Shown piece by piece: positions 8,551 through 17,677 of a stretch of 64,000 nt of DNA (positions within the stretch are counted from its first letter, which is position 1; the number at the start of each line of letters is the position of its first letter). Below the pieces are notes generated by a model. That model did not search any database. It had not been told where the DNA came from and worked only from the letters and a program-made list of their open reading frames with translations. The stretch covers positions 1 through 64,000 of the forward strand of contig JBDWCA010000003.1 of the NCBI GenBank assembly GCA_039978075.1, given 5' to 3'. Source of the stretch: Anderseniella sp039978075. GTDB taxonomy: Bacteria > Pseudomonadota > Alphaproteobacteria > Rhizobiales > Aestuariivirgaceae. Position numbers and translations under genes: made by a program.

Positions 8551-9831
8551 TCACCCGAACTTCAGATTGTCGACACCGACAAGCTTGTTGTAGATCCAAT
8601 AGAAGATCAGCACTATTGCGAGCAGAATGGCACCAAGCGCCGACCCCAAACTCCAGTTGAGTGTCTTCTTGATGTGATCTGCAATGAGATTTGAGATCAG
8701 CAGGCCGTCGCTGCCACCCACCAGTGCCGGTGTAATATAGTAGCCGATTGCCAGAATGAACACGAGCAGTGTACCGGCAGCAATTCCCGGTATGGTTTGC
8801 GGGAAATAGACCTTGACGAACGAGTAAGTCCCGGTCGCTCCCAGAGAACGCGCTGCCCGCATGTAATAGGGTGGAATGGTCTTCATCACCGAATACAGCG
8901 GCAGGATCATGAACGGCAACAGAATGTGCACCATCGCGACAATCGTACCGGTCTGATTGTAGATCATCTGAATTCGGCTTTCCTCGGATATGACCCGGGT
9001 GAAAACCAGTATGTTGTTTACAATGCCTTCGGTCTGCAGCATCGCAATCCAGGCGGTCGTGCGCACCAGAAGCGATGTCCAGAACGGCAACAGGACCATG
9101 ATCATCAGCAGGTTTGAAGTTCTCAATGGCAATGTCGCCAACAGGTAAGACACCGGATAGGCGACCAGCAGGCAAATGAACGTAATCAATGCGGACAGCC
9201 ACAGTGTCTTGCCCAGAATCGGCAGGTAAATCTGGTACAGCGGGTCAGCCCGGACTATTTCGTTTTCTTCATTATACTTCCTGTCCGTCGCAGCCAGATA
9301 GAACGACCCCGTATAATTGCTTGAAATCCGCTGCAGCGTCCGCCAGATGTGCTGGTTTTCCCAACGCTTGTCCAGCGCAATCAAGGCTTCCTTGTAGGGC
9401 CCTTCGGTTATGTTCTTGACCTTGCGGGCAGACTTTGTGAACAGGCCGCGCGAACCGGGTATCTCGTAGTTCACACGTGTTGCGAGATTGCCGACGGTCT
9501 TGCCAATTTCATTGCTCTTCTTGGCCTCTGTCATGTCTTTGACAAACACTTCGAAAACGGATTCAGGCGGAAGGTCTTCGCCATCCCATTCATGAATCAC
9601 TTTTGAAAAGTTCGGCAACACATTTGGACCGATCGGACTGTAGATTGACCGGAACAACATCTCGCCGATCGGCAGAACAAACGCGACCAGAAGGAACAGA
9701 AGCAAGGGCAGTACCAGCAGCAGTGCCTGCATACGTTGGCGCCTGGTGGCGCGTGCCAGTGAAACCTTAAGTGGCACACCATCGCTGGTGGTTATGCTCT
9801 CCGGCACGCCAGATGCAGGTACATCGGTCAT
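8551..9831 (-). CDS. ABC transporter permease, PotB-like with large periplasmic insert
   Basis: First permease of the polyamine-type transporter, 426 residues. It has one N-terminal membrane helix (about 35-57), then roughly 150 hydrophilic residues, then the usual five- to six-helix permease core. The EAA-like loop is RAARSLGATGTYSFVKVYFP. PotB proteins are usually shorter, near 280-300 residues, so the extra length is the periplasmic insertion after helix 1. AAGG lies seven bases before the ATG. It is separated from the upstream substrate-binding-protein gene by a strong inverted repeat at 9911-9937. Confidence 0.9.
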   Translation of the reverse strand: MTDVPASGVPESITTSDGVPLKVSLARATRRQRMQALLLVLPLLLFLLVAFVLPIGEMLFRSIYSPIGPNVLPNFSKVIHEWDGEDLPPESVFEVFVKDMTEAKKSNEIGKTVGNLATRVNYEIPGSRGLFTKSARKVKNITEGPYKEALIALDKRWENQHIWRTLQRISSNYTGSFYLAATDRKYNEENEIVRADPLYQIYLPILGKTLWLSALITFICLLVAYPVSYLLATLPLRTSNLLMIMVLLPFWTSLLVRTTAWIAMLQTEGIVNNILVFTRVISEESRIQMIYNQTGTIVAMVHILLPFMILPLYSVMKTIPPYYMRAARSLGATGTYSFVKVYFPQTIPGIAAGTLLVFILAIGYYITPALVGGSDGLLISNLIADHIKKTLNWSLGSALGAILLAIVLIFYWIYNKLVGVDNLKFG

Positions 9832-9910
9832 AATATGCCTTCTTCCCCATCCCTGTCGGCGGGCCTTTTATACAACCCGTCCAACTATTTCTAAAAAGTA
9901 CTCAATGAGA

Positions 9911-9937
9911 CCGGACGGATGGCTAGCACCCGTCCGG
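9911..9937 (-). terminator. Intra-operon hairpin between binding-protein and permease genes
   Basis: CCGGACGG (9911-9918) and CCGTCCGG (9930-9937) form a perfect 8-bp stem with an 11-bp loop, 18 bp past the binding-protein stop codon. On the minus strand it is followed by a modestly T-rich stretch. Such hairpins after binding-protein genes often stabilise that part of the mRNA or end some transcripts early, giving more binding protein than permease. That role is inferred. Confidence 0.55.
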
Positions 9938-9954
9938 CCCAGGCTAAATAAGCC

Positions 9955-11040
9955 CTATTTCGCGAGCCAGGCGTTGAAACGCTCGTTCAACGCATCCTGG
10001 TTGTCTGCCCACCATTCAAAATCGTTCTGAACAGCATTGGTCAGGTTGTTTGCTGCCGTTGGCATCTGTGGACCCATGTCGATCTTGCCATCTTCATACT
10101 TGCCCACCAGTGGAGCTGAAGACATACGAGCCGGGCCGTACGCAATGTACTTGGCCTGGTTGGCAAGCTGCTGGGTTTCCGTGGAGAACTTCAGGAACTC
10201 CATGGCCTTGTCCTTGTTTGGTGCACCCTTTGGAATTGCCCAAAGGTCGATGTCCCAAACCTGACCGTCCCACACGATGACGAATGGCTTGTTCTCTGCG
10301 GCAACAGCGTTGAAGATACGGCCATTGTAAGCCGTGGTCATCAGCACTTCACCGTCAGCCAGAAGCTGTGGCGGCTGCGCGCCGGCTTCCCACCATACAG
10401 CGTCACCCTTGATGGTGGCGAGCTTGGCGAATGCACGGTCAATTGCTTCAGGCTTTGCCAGTTCAGTGTAAACATCCTTGGCAGCGACACCGTCAGCGAT
10501 CAAGGCAAACTCAAGATTCGGCTTTGGACCCTTGCGCAGGCCACGCTTGCCGGCCCAGGTCTTGGTGTCGAAGAAGTCAGCCATGGTGGTTGGCTTCTTG
10601 TCGCCGATCTTGGTGTCGTCATAGGCATAGATGGTTGACCACACGATGTTTGCTACAGCGCACTCATGCAGTGTACCGGGCAGGAAATCTTCCTGAGCCG
10701 GCTTACCGTCAGCACCTGCCGGCAGAGTTGAGGCATCGATCTTTTCAAAGATACCTTCATCGCAACCGCGAACAGCATCGGACAGCTCAACGTCAACGAT
10801 GTCCCAGGACACGTTGCCGGCTTCAACCTGGGCTTTCACTTCGGCAATACCGCCGGAATAATCAACCGAATTGATCTTGGTGCCGGTCTTGGCAGTGAAA
10901 GGCTCATGATAGGCTTTCACCTGGCTCTTCGTGTAGGCGCCGCCCCACGATACAGCCGTAAGCGAGCCTTCAGCACTGGCGGCTGTCGTGACAGCTCCAA
11001 GTGCCAGAACCGACAGGCTTGTTGTTAAAAATTTTTTCAT
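9955..11040 (-). CDS. Extracellular solute-binding protein, PotD-like
   Basis: Periplasmic substrate-binding protein of the polyamine-type ABC transporter, 361 residues with a Sec signal peptide (about 1-23, ending in TTAASAEG). The mature part starts with LTAVSWGGAYTKSQVKAYHEPF, the usual opening of the PotD/AfuA-like binding-protein group. GGAQPPQLLADGEVLMTTAYNGR is the typical hinge region. An AGGGAG site sits nine bases before the ATG. It lies downstream of the ATPase gene and upstream of the permeases. The ligand may be a polyamine or another small organic cation. Confidence 0.9.
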   Translation of the reverse strand: MKKFLTTSLSVLALGAVTTAASAEGSLTAVSWGGAYTKSQVKAYHEPFTAKTGTKINSVDYSGGIAEVKAQVEAGNVSWDIVDVELSDAVRGCDEGIFEKIDASTLPAGADGKPAQEDFLPGTLHECAVANIVWSTIYAYDDTKIGDKKPTTMADFFDTKTWAGKRGLRKGPKPNLEFALIADGVAAKDVYTELAKPEAIDRAFAKLATIKGDAVWWEAGAQPPQLLADGEVLMTTAYNGRIFNAVAAENKPFVIVWDGQVWDIDLWAIPKGAPNKDKAMEFLKFSTETQQLANQAKYIAYGPARMSSAPLVGKYEDGKIDMGPQMPTAANNLTNAVQNDFEWWADNQDALNERFNAWLAK

Positions 11041-11137
11041 CCAGACTTACTCCCTTTGGTAGAACGGAGGCTCAACAAAACCCCCGGTAAACCGCCCTGC
11101 TCTCACTATTGAGGCAGAACAGAATTCTATAATTCAA

Positions 11138-12250
11138 TCAGGCTGCCAGATCGTCCAGCGCACGGCAATCCTCGGCCTGCCAACCCAAGGTCGTCGTCTG
11201 ACCCTGGGTGAGCTCATGATGCTCAGCATTGTTTGGCACTTTGACAATAAAGTCGGTGTGACCGGCAACCGACATACGGGTTCGGATATGGTCACCCAGA
11301 TAAATCAACTCCTCGACACGTCCTGTAAGCGTAACCGTGTTCCTGGTTTTCTTCGGCTCGATAGCCACCCGCTCAGGTCTGACCGACAGGAGTGTACGCT
11401 CGCCCTTGGCACTGACTCCAACGGCAAGCGCTTTTACAACATCGCCTGAGTCCAGTTTCACAGTCGCGAGCTTATCGCGGCCAATCTCCTGAACTGTGCC
11501 TCGCAGTTTGTTGTTTTCACCAATGAACTGGGCAACGAAGGAATTTTCAGGCCGCTCGTAAAGCTCTTCCGGGCTCGACAACTGCTGTATGATACCATCT
11601 TCAAAAACAGCAACCCGGTCTGACATGGTGAGCGCTTCAGACTGGTCGTGGGTCACATACACCACGGTCACACCGAGAGACTCATGGATATGCTTGATTT
11701 CGTATTGCATCTGCTCGCGCAGCTGTTTGTCCAGCGCGCCAAGCGGTTCATCCATCAACACAAGGTCAGGTTCAAACACCAGTGCGCGGGCTACCGCTAC
11801 ACGCTGCTGCTGACCACCTGAAAGCTGTGCCGGGCGCCTGCCGCCAAATTCCGGCAGCTCCACCATTTCCAGCACTTTCTTTACCCGGTCTTCCTGTTCG
11901 GCCTTCGACTGGCCTCTAACGGCCAGCGGAAATGCCAGATTTTCTGCAACCGACATATGCGGAAACAGAGCATAGTTCTGGAACACCATGCCAATGCCGC
12001 GCTTGTGTGGCGGTACATTATTGATCGGACTGCCGTTGAGGTAAATTTCGCCGTGGGTAGCGGGTTCAAAACCGGCCAGCATCATCAGCGTCGTTGTCTT
12101 GCCGGAACCCGATGGGCCCAACATGGTAACAAACTCGCCCGTGGCGATATCGAGATTCAGATCTTTTACGACCAGCGTTTCACCGTCATAACTTTTCTGA
12201 ACATTCTGAAAGCGAACCATCGGTTCGCCAGTTCCACCAGCATTACCCAT
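11138..12250 (-). CDS. ABC transporter ATP-binding protein, PotA-like
   Basis: ATPase subunit of the polyamine-type transporter, 370 residues. Walker A is GPSGSGKTT at 45-53, the signature LSGGQQQR is at 143-150, and Walker B with the catalytic Glu (LVLMDEP) is at 163-169. A C-terminal TOBE domain begins near 285. It is the first gene of the minus-strand operon ATPase, binding protein, two permeases, DUF1194. An in-frame ATG ten codons later (12220) is an alternative start. Confidence 0.92.
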   Translation of the reverse strand: MGNAGGTGEPMVRFQNVQKSYDGETLVVKDLNLDIATGEFVTMLGPSGSGKTTTLMMLAGFEPATHGEIYLNGSPINNVPPHKRGIGMVFQNYALFPHMSVAENLAFPLAVRGQSKAEQEDRVKKVLEMVELPEFGGRRPAQLSGGQQQRVAVARALVFEPDLVLMDEPLGALDKQLREQMQYEIKHIHESLGVTVVYVTHDQSEALTMSDRVAVFEDGIIQQLSSPEELYERPENSFVAQFIGENNKLRGTVQEIGRDKLATVKLDSGDVVKALAVGVSAKGERTLLSVRPERVAIEPKKTRNTVTLTGRVEELIYLGDHIRTRMSVAGHTDFIVKVPNNAEHHELTQGQTTTLGWQAEDCRALDDLAA

Positions 12251-12558
12251 TCAACACCCCGAACAACGTTCCACCCAAAGGACCATGCATTTTGACGCAC
12301 CGTCTCGTTTTTTGCTGAGGCAAACATAAACGCTTGCCTGACAATTTAGCAACAGTGATCATTTTTTCACCATAATCAACAGCGGAAACGCCTTTTCCTA
12401 TTCAATTCGCGCCATATTGGCCAGATTGGTTAACTCCAAGCAACAAGCGTGCCAAACACTTGCCTGTTCCTCCGGCTTCATTCCACTGTGCGGCAGGGCA
12501 TTTTAAAACTGGCCGTTGCAGCTTGACGGGACCGTGTCGGGTCGCCAAATATGTCGGC
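12251..12558. other. Divergent intergenic region between the polyamine ABC operon and moaA
   Basis: The region presumably holds both promoters. The part at 12300-12420 is AT-rich and contains a small TTTGC/GCAAA hairpin (12311-12324). No riboswitch or operator could be recognised with confidence. The moaA frame is open from 12460, but that upstream part does not look like MoaA. Confidence 0.5.
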
Positions 12559-13590
12559 ATGAACACTTCAATACAAATGCCAGCCGATGCGGCTTCAGAG
12601 ATGATCGATCCGTTCGGGCGCCATGTGAATTATCTACGCGTATCGGTTACCGACCGTTGTGACTTCCGTTGTGTGTATTGCATGTCGGAAAACATGACCT
12701 TTCTGCCGAAGAAAGACATTCTCACGCTGGAAGAACTGGACCGGCTATGCACGGTGTTTGTCGAAAAGGGTGTCAAAAAGCTGCGCCTGACCGGCGGTGA
12801 ACCACTGGTACGCCGCAATATAATGTCGCTGTTTGAAAACCTGTCGCGGCATCTGAAAACCGGTGCGCTGGAAGAACTGACCCTGACGACCAATGGCTCG
12901 CAACTTGAGAAATATGCCTCACAGATGGTCGACCATGGTGTCAGACGCATCAATGTTTCGCTGGACACAATCGACGCCAAAAAGTTCAAGGACATCACGC
13001 GCTGGGGTGACCTGGAAAAAGTGATGGGCGGGATCAGGGCGGCACAGGCAGCGGGACTTGCAATCAAGATCAACATGGTCGCGCTGAAGAATTTCAATGA
13101 AGACGAGATCGAGCCGATGATGAAATGGTGCCATGCAGAAGGCATGGACCTGACCCTGATCGAAACCATGCCGCTTGGCGAGATCGAGGAAGACCGCACA
13201 GACCAGTATCTGCCCTTGTCGGTTGTCCGCGCCAATCTTTTGGACAAGTATTGCCTGGAAGACATCCCCTACAAGACCGGTGGTCCGGCACGTTATGTCG
13301 AGGTCAGGGAAACCGGCGGCAGGCTCGGGTTCATCACCCCGATGACACACAATTTCTGCGAAAGCTGCAACCGGGTGCGGCTGACCTGCACCGGCACACT
13401 TTACATGTGTCTGGGCCAGGACGATGCAGCCGACCTGCGTGATCCGCTGCGCGCGTCCGAAGGCAATGAACTGGTGAGCACGGCAATTGATGAAGCCATT
13501 GGCCGCAAGCCAAAGGGGCATGACTTCATAATCGACCGGCGCACCAAGTCTCCCGCGGTCACCCGCCACATGAGCGTGACAGGAGGCTAG
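12559..13590 (+). CDS. moaA: GTP 3',8-cyclase MoaA
   Basis: Radical-SAM enzyme for the first step of molybdenum cofactor synthesis, which converts GTP to 3',8-cyclo-GTP in the cytoplasm. The 343-residue protein has the radical-SAM cluster C34-x3-C38-x2-C41 and the LTGGEPLVR motif. The second C-terminal Fe-S site is CESC followed 13 residues later by a Cys. The chain ends in Gly-Gly, which is needed for activity in the family. The ATG at 12559 gives the usual length; the ribosome site is weak. No other moa genes are nearby, so it stands alone between two transporter operons. Confidence 0.95.
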   Translation: MNTSIQMPADAASEMIDPFGRHVNYLRVSVTDRCDFRCVYCMSENMTFLPKKDILTLEELDRLCTVFVEKGVKKLRLTGGEPLVRRNIMSLFENLSRHLKTGALEELTLTTNGSQLEKYASQMVDHGVRRINVSLDTIDAKKFKDITRWGDLEKVMGGIRAAQAAGLAIKINMVALKNFNEDEIEPMMKWCHAEGMDLTLIETMPLGEIEEDRTDQYLPLSVVRANLLDKYCLEDIPYKTGGPARYVEVRETGGRLGFITPMTHNFCESCNRVRLTCTGTLYMCLGQDDAADLRDPLRASEGNELVSTAIDEAIGRKPKGHDFIIDRRTKSPAVTRHMSVTGG

Positions 13591-13768
13591 GACACCGGGC
13601 GGCACATGGCACACTGAATAGACCGCCATTAAGCATACCTGCATCCAATTGGCTTGTTGCGGCCTGTAACTGAGTGGATGCCATTGACTTATCCCGGGTA
13701 GAATCCGAAACAGAAACGAGGCAGGCAAACAAGACCTCATACCAATGCAATTTCAGGGAGACGCAACG

Positions 13769-14788
13769 GTGACAATGAACCGACGCAAGGCGATTACACT
13801 TATTGGAGGGGCCGCTGCAACTGCAGGTCTGGCAACGCCAGCCTTGTCTCAGAACAGGAAAATCACCGTTGGCGCGCTGCGCTTCACCAGTCATTCCGGC
13901 AGCTTCATCGCCTTTGAACGAGGATATTTTGCCGATGCGGGTCTGGACGTCCAGCTGAAGTTCTTCCAGGCAGCCCAGCCAATGGCAATTGCGATCGCAT
14001 CAGGCAGCATCGATTATGCGGTAACCGCCGTATCGGGTGGTCTGATTTCGCTGGCTCAAAAAGGGGCTGTCAAGGTCATCGGTGGCGCGCTTTCCGAAGA
14101 ACCGGGCATAGACGGACAGAAAATACTGGCCTCTGATGCTGCGTTCAAGGCAGGCCTGACGTCGCCGAAAATGCTGGACGGCAAGATCTTCGGCATGTCT
14201 ACGGCAGGCTCGAGTTTCCACTATATGGGCTCAAAAGTCGCCTCGGCCGAAGGCGTGTCGATGAAATTCAAACCGCTGCAAAAGGTCGGCGCGATAATCG
14301 GCGCCCTGAAATCAGGCCAGATTGATGCCTGGTCGATCGTGCCGCATATCGCCAAGCCGCTCGCCAAGTCCGGTGCAGCGCACATAATCGGCAACGTCTC
14401 CGACTACCTGCCCAATTACCAGATCACGACTGTGTTTACCTCTGCGCGAAACGCTGCGGAACAGAAAGCCATGACGGGTGACTTCCTGGGCGGGTTTTCC
14501 AAAGGGGTTGCCGACTACAATGCAGCGATGATTGCCAGAAGCGGTGGCAAGGACGGTGTTGATGACATGGTCCGGCTGATCCATAAATATGTCTACGCGG
14601 ACCGCCCGCTTGAAAAGGCAGCCCCATCGATCATCAACGGCACCATGCGACTGAACGAGGGAGCTGCCCTGAATGTGGCCTCGATCGAAGATCAGTTGAA
14701 ATGGTTTCAATCCGAAGCGCTGGTCGATGCCGATATAACGATGGATACGCTTGTTGATGCGAGCTATGTGAAAACGATCCGCGCTTAG
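13769..14788 (+). CDS. ABC substrate-binding protein, NMT1/SsuA-TauA type
   Basis: Periplasmic binding protein of the NMT1/THI5-like group, about 339 residues. The signal sequence MNRRKAITLIGGAAATAGLA has an RRK pair and could be Tat- or Sec-dependent. Features include FIAFERGYFADAGLDVQLKFF and GSIDYAVTAVSGG, which shape the ligand pocket in this family. AGGGAG lies eight bases before a GTG at 13769; the ATG at 13775 is the alternative start. ATPase and permease genes follow at once. Family ligands include taurine, sulfonates, nitrate and thiamine precursors; this one is undetermined. Confidence 0.88.
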   Translation: MTMNRRKAITLIGGAAATAGLATPALSQNRKITVGALRFTSHSGSFIAFERGYFADAGLDVQLKFFQAAQPMAIAIASGSIDYAVTAVSGGLISLAQKGAVKVIGGALSEEPGIDGQKILASDAAFKAGLTSPKMLDGKIFGMSTAGSSFHYMGSKVASAEGVSMKFKPLQKVGAIIGALKSGQIDAWSIVPHIAKPLAKSGAAHIIGNVSDYLPNYQITTVFTSARNAAEQKAMTGDFLGGFSKGVADYNAAMIARSGGKDGVDDMVRLIHKYVYADRPLEKAAPSIINGTMRLNEGAALNVASIEDQLKWFQSEALVDADITMDTLVDASYVKTIRA

Positions 14789-14816
14789 GGTCAGGACTAC
14801 CGCCGGAGCACTGTTC

Positions 14817-15584
14817 ATGGATATCCGTCTATCAGGGATCAGTCATTCCTACGGCGACTTCGAAGTTCTTCGCAACATCTCGTTAGACATTCCATCGGGC
14901 AAGATCGTCTGCATTGTCGGGCCTACCGGTTGCGGCAAGTCTACACTCCTGCGGCTGATCGGCGGGCTTGAGGCTCCCAACAAGGGCAGTGTGCTGCAAC
15001 TGGGTGTGCCTGCCGATGACTGCCTGAACCCGTTGACCTATGTGTTCCAGGATTTTGCCCTGCTGCCGTGGCGTAGTGTGGCAGGCAACATATCCCTGGT
15101 ACTGGAAGACCATGACCTTTCACGCGCTGATATCAAGAACACCATCAGTGACGTACTTGCCCGGACCAAACTCACCGACTTTGCCCGCGCGCTGCCCAAA
15201 CAGCTCTCAGGCGGCATGAAGCAGCGCGTGGCTATTGCCCGGGCACTGGCGGTAAAACCCGCCGTCATGCTGATGGATGAACCACTGTCGGCTCTGGACA
15301 GCCAGACCCGTGAACTGCTGATGGACGATCTGGTTGCGCTGTGGACACGGCAACCGTTTTCGGCTGTCTACGTGACCCACAATCTGGACGAGGCTGTCCG
15401 CATGGGGCATTCAATTGTTGTTCTGTCGCGTTGTCCTGGCGAGATACGGGAAGTCGTGCATCTGGAAAAACCTCTGGACGAGAGAAGTTATGGTGACAGT
15501 GATCTGCAGTTCCGGCAGAAATATCTGTGGAACCTGATGCGTGAAGAGGCACAGGCTGCAGACTCGGAGCTGATCAATGTCTGA
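14817..15584 (+). CDS. ABC transporter ATP-binding protein, SsuB/TauB type
   Basis: Cytoplasmic ATPase, 255 residues. Walker A is GPTGCGKST at 35-43, the signature LSGGMKQR is at 130-137, and Walker B MLMDEP is at 151-156. The length and the FQDFALLPWRSV motif are typical of nitrate/sulfonate/taurine-type transporters. It lies 28 bp after the binding protein and overlaps the permease start by 8 bp, so the three form one operon. Confidence 0.92.
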   Translation: MDIRLSGISHSYGDFEVLRNISLDIPSGKIVCIVGPTGCGKSTLLRLIGGLEAPNKGSVLQLGVPADDCLNPLTYVFQDFALLPWRSVAGNISLVLEDHDLSRADIKNTISDVLARTKLTDFARALPKQLSGGMKQRVAIARALAVKPAVMLMDEPLSALDSQTRELLMDDLVALWTRQPFSAVYVTHNLDEAVRMGHSIVVLSRCPGEIREVVHLEKPLDERSYGDSDLQFRQKYLWNLMREEAQAADSELINV

Positions 15585-16386
15585 CACGGAAGAAACAGGC
15601 ATCGCCCGCCAGGTTGCCTTTCGCGGCGGCGGTTTTGCACCGACACCTTATCGCTGGATAGGACTGGCAGTGTTCGTGGTGCTGGTCAGCCTCGCTGAAA
15701 TTGGCACGCGATCCGGCTTCATCTCGCCACTGACACTGCCCAAGCCGTCTGATGTCTTACTGACTTTCGGCGAACTCTATGATTCCGGACTGTTGTGGAC
15801 ACATCTGGCCCCTTCCCTGACCCGGCTCGCGGTCGGTGCCGCGCTCGGCGCGACGCTCGGCATCGGCGTGGGCGTGCTGATCGGCCTGTTTTCCTATATC
15901 CGCGCCGGCATGGTGCCGCTGATCGCCGCGATATTCCCGATACCCAAGATCGCCCTGTTGCCGCTGTTCGTCATCTGGTTCGGTATTGATGAAGCCTCGA
16001 AGTATGCGCTGATTGCGTTTGGTACATTCACGCCGACCGTTGTTGCCACCTATGGCGCCGTGGACAATGTGGATCGCACCCTGATCCGCATGGGACAGAG
16101 CTTCGGCATGAGCTGGAAATCAATCGTCAGGAAAATCATCCTGCCTGGCGCCATGCCTGGCATTCTGTCAGGTTTGCGCATTTCCCTGGCCATCGCCATC
16201 ATCCTGCTGGTGGCTGCAGAAATGCTCGGCGCGGAACACGGGATCGGCGCCTACATCCTGGAAGCCGGAGCGCTATACAATCTTGAACGCCTGTTTGCGG
16301 GCGTTGTCATCCTGTCCCTGCTCGGCGTGCTGCTCAGCACCGCAATCGGCGCGATCGAGCGCTACGTGCTGCGTTGGCGGACCTGA
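15577..16386 (+). CDS. ABC transporter permease, SsuC/TauC type
   Basis: Inner-membrane permease, 269 residues with about six helices. The EAA-like loop RMGQSFGMSWKSIVRKIILPGAMPG-type segment lies near 175-195. Its ATG lies inside the last codons of the ATPase gene (8-bp overlap), indicating translational coupling. It completes the three-gene importer. The gene converges on an SDR gene only 7 bp away, with no visible terminator between them. Confidence 0.92.
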   Translation: MSDTEETGIARQVAFRGGGFAPTPYRWIGLAVFVVLVSLAEIGTRSGFISPLTLPKPSDVLLTFGELYDSGLLWTHLAPSLTRLAVGAALGATLGIGVGVLIGLFSYIRAGMVPLIAAIFPIPKIALLPLFVIWFGIDEASKYALIAFGTFTPTVVATYGAVDNVDRTLIRMGQSFGMSWKSIVRKIILPGAMPGILSGLRISLAIAIILLVAAEMLGAEHGIGAYILEAGALYNLERLFAGVVILSLLGVLLSTAIGAIERYVLRWRT

Positions 16387-16393
16387 GCATCAA

Positions 16394-17146
16394 TCATCTC
16401 CCTCCCGTCACGTCCAGCAACACGCCGGTGACATAGGACGCAGCCGGAGACAGCAGCCAGACAACACTCTCCGCCACCTCTTCTGCCGACCCGCCCCTGC
16501 CCATAGGCACCTGGCCCTGTAAACGCTCAACCCGGTCGGGCTGGCCGGATGAGGCATGAATGTCGGTGTGGATCAGTCCGGGGCGTACCGCGTTTACCCG
16601 GATGCCCTGGCCGGCGACTTCCTTCGACAGCCCCAGCGTCATGGCATCGATGGCCCCCTTTGACGCGGCATAGTCTATGAACTCATTGGGCGAGCCTATT
16701 CGCGCTGCTGCCGACGACATATTGACGATGACGCCTCCCTTGCCGTCGCGGTCTGTGCTCATGCGGCGTACCGCTTCACGCGCGCACAGGAAACTGCCGG
16801 TTACATTAATCCGCAGGGTCTCGTTGATGCGCTCGGCGCCAAACTCTTCAAGCATGGCTTTTTCAAACAATATGCCGGCATTGTTGACCAGCCCGACGAG
16901 GGGCGGCATTGCCTCGTCGATCTTGCTGAACATGTCTGTAACTTCGGCCTCCGTGCCCACATCGGCTTTAACCGCGATACTGCTACCTCCCATCGCCTTT
17001 ACGCCATCGGCCAGTTTTTCTGCCTCTGCGGCAGAGCGTGCATAATTGATAGCCACGTCATACCCGTTGCGGGCCAGCAGTTTCACACAGGCTGCACCAA
17101 TGCCCCTGCTGCCGCCGGTTACCAGAATTGTGCCTTTGGATGTCAT
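16394..17146 (-). CDS. SDR family oxidoreductase (FabG-like)
   Basis: Classical short-chain dehydrogenase, 250 residues. The NAD(P)-binding TGGSRGIG is at 10-17 and NNAG at 88-91. The catalytic Ser is in NMSSAAA (144-145), with Y159-x3-K163 in YAASK. The C-terminus VTGVLLDVTGGR is typical of FabG-like reductases. N-Y-A-R after the second strand suggests NADPH preference. It is a single gene, divergent from the RlpA-like gene. The substrate is unknown. Confidence 0.92.
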   Translation of the reverse strand: MTSKGTILVTGGSRGIGAACVKLLARNGYDVAINYARSAAEAEKLADGVKAMGGSSIAVKADVGTEAEVTDMFSKIDEAMPPLVGLVNNAGILFEKAMLEEFGAERINETLRINVTGSFLCAREAVRRMSTDRDGKGGVIVNMSSAAARIGSPNEFIDYAASKGAIDAMTLGLSKEVAGQGIRVNAVRPGLIHTDIHASSGQPDRVERLQGQVPMGRGGSAEEVAESVVWLLSPAASYVTGVLLDVTGGR

Positions 17147-17271
17147 GTTTATTGTGCCCTGTCATGTCGTTAACCGCTCTCAGGGCTATCAGGAAAACTC
17201 CTCAAACACGACAATAATTGGCCTCAATCAAGGCGTTTAAGGAGCACCAAGTTACAAACCGGGGACTTCCT

Positions 17272-17628
17272 ATGAATAAATATCTGTTTGCTGCGGGCGT
17301 TCTGAGCGCCTGTGCGATCTTTCTTCTCGCCATGGCTCCCGCCAATGCTGCGGAGACCGGCAAGGCGTCCTGGTACAAGATGGGCACCAAAACCGCCAAC
17401 GGCGAGCGTTTCAAACCCAATGGGCTGACAGCGGCGCACCGTACGCTGCCGTTCGGCACCAAGGTGCGTGTTAAAAACCTGCGCAACGGCAAAACAGTCG
17501 TCGTTCGCATCAATGATCGCGGACCATTCATCAAATCGCGCATCATTGATGTGTCAAAGGGTGCCGCGCAGAAAATCGGCCTGATCCGTGCCGGAGTGAC
17601 AAAAGTTTCGATCAAGGTTGTAAACTAG
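17272..17628 (+). CDS. RlpA-like double-psi beta-barrel protein
   Basis: A 118-residue exported protein with a signal peptide (about 1-23) and one double-psi beta-barrel. It carries the RlpA family signature: GKASWY, TANGERF, TAAHRTLPFGTKV and RINDRGPF. RlpA proteins are septal lytic transglycosylases that cleave naked glycan. This short form has no SPOR domain, so septal targeting by SPOR is not expected. The start at 17272 has a GGGGA site upstream; the longer open frame is not supported. Confidence 0.88.
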   Translation: MNKYLFAAGVLSACAIFLLAMAPANAAETGKASWYKMGTKTANGERFKPNGLTAAHRTLPFGTKVRVKNLRNGKTVVVRINDRGPFIKSRIIDVSKGAAQKIGLIRAGVTKVSIKVVN

Positions 17629-17677
17629 TCTGAATAAGCACTGGCAGTGGCGCGCAACTCGCCATAAGTTGCGAGCC

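Noticed and set aside
12919..13740. 273-codon minus-strand frame over moaA
   Set aside because: Antisense shadow of moaA with His/Cys-rich non-family sequence.
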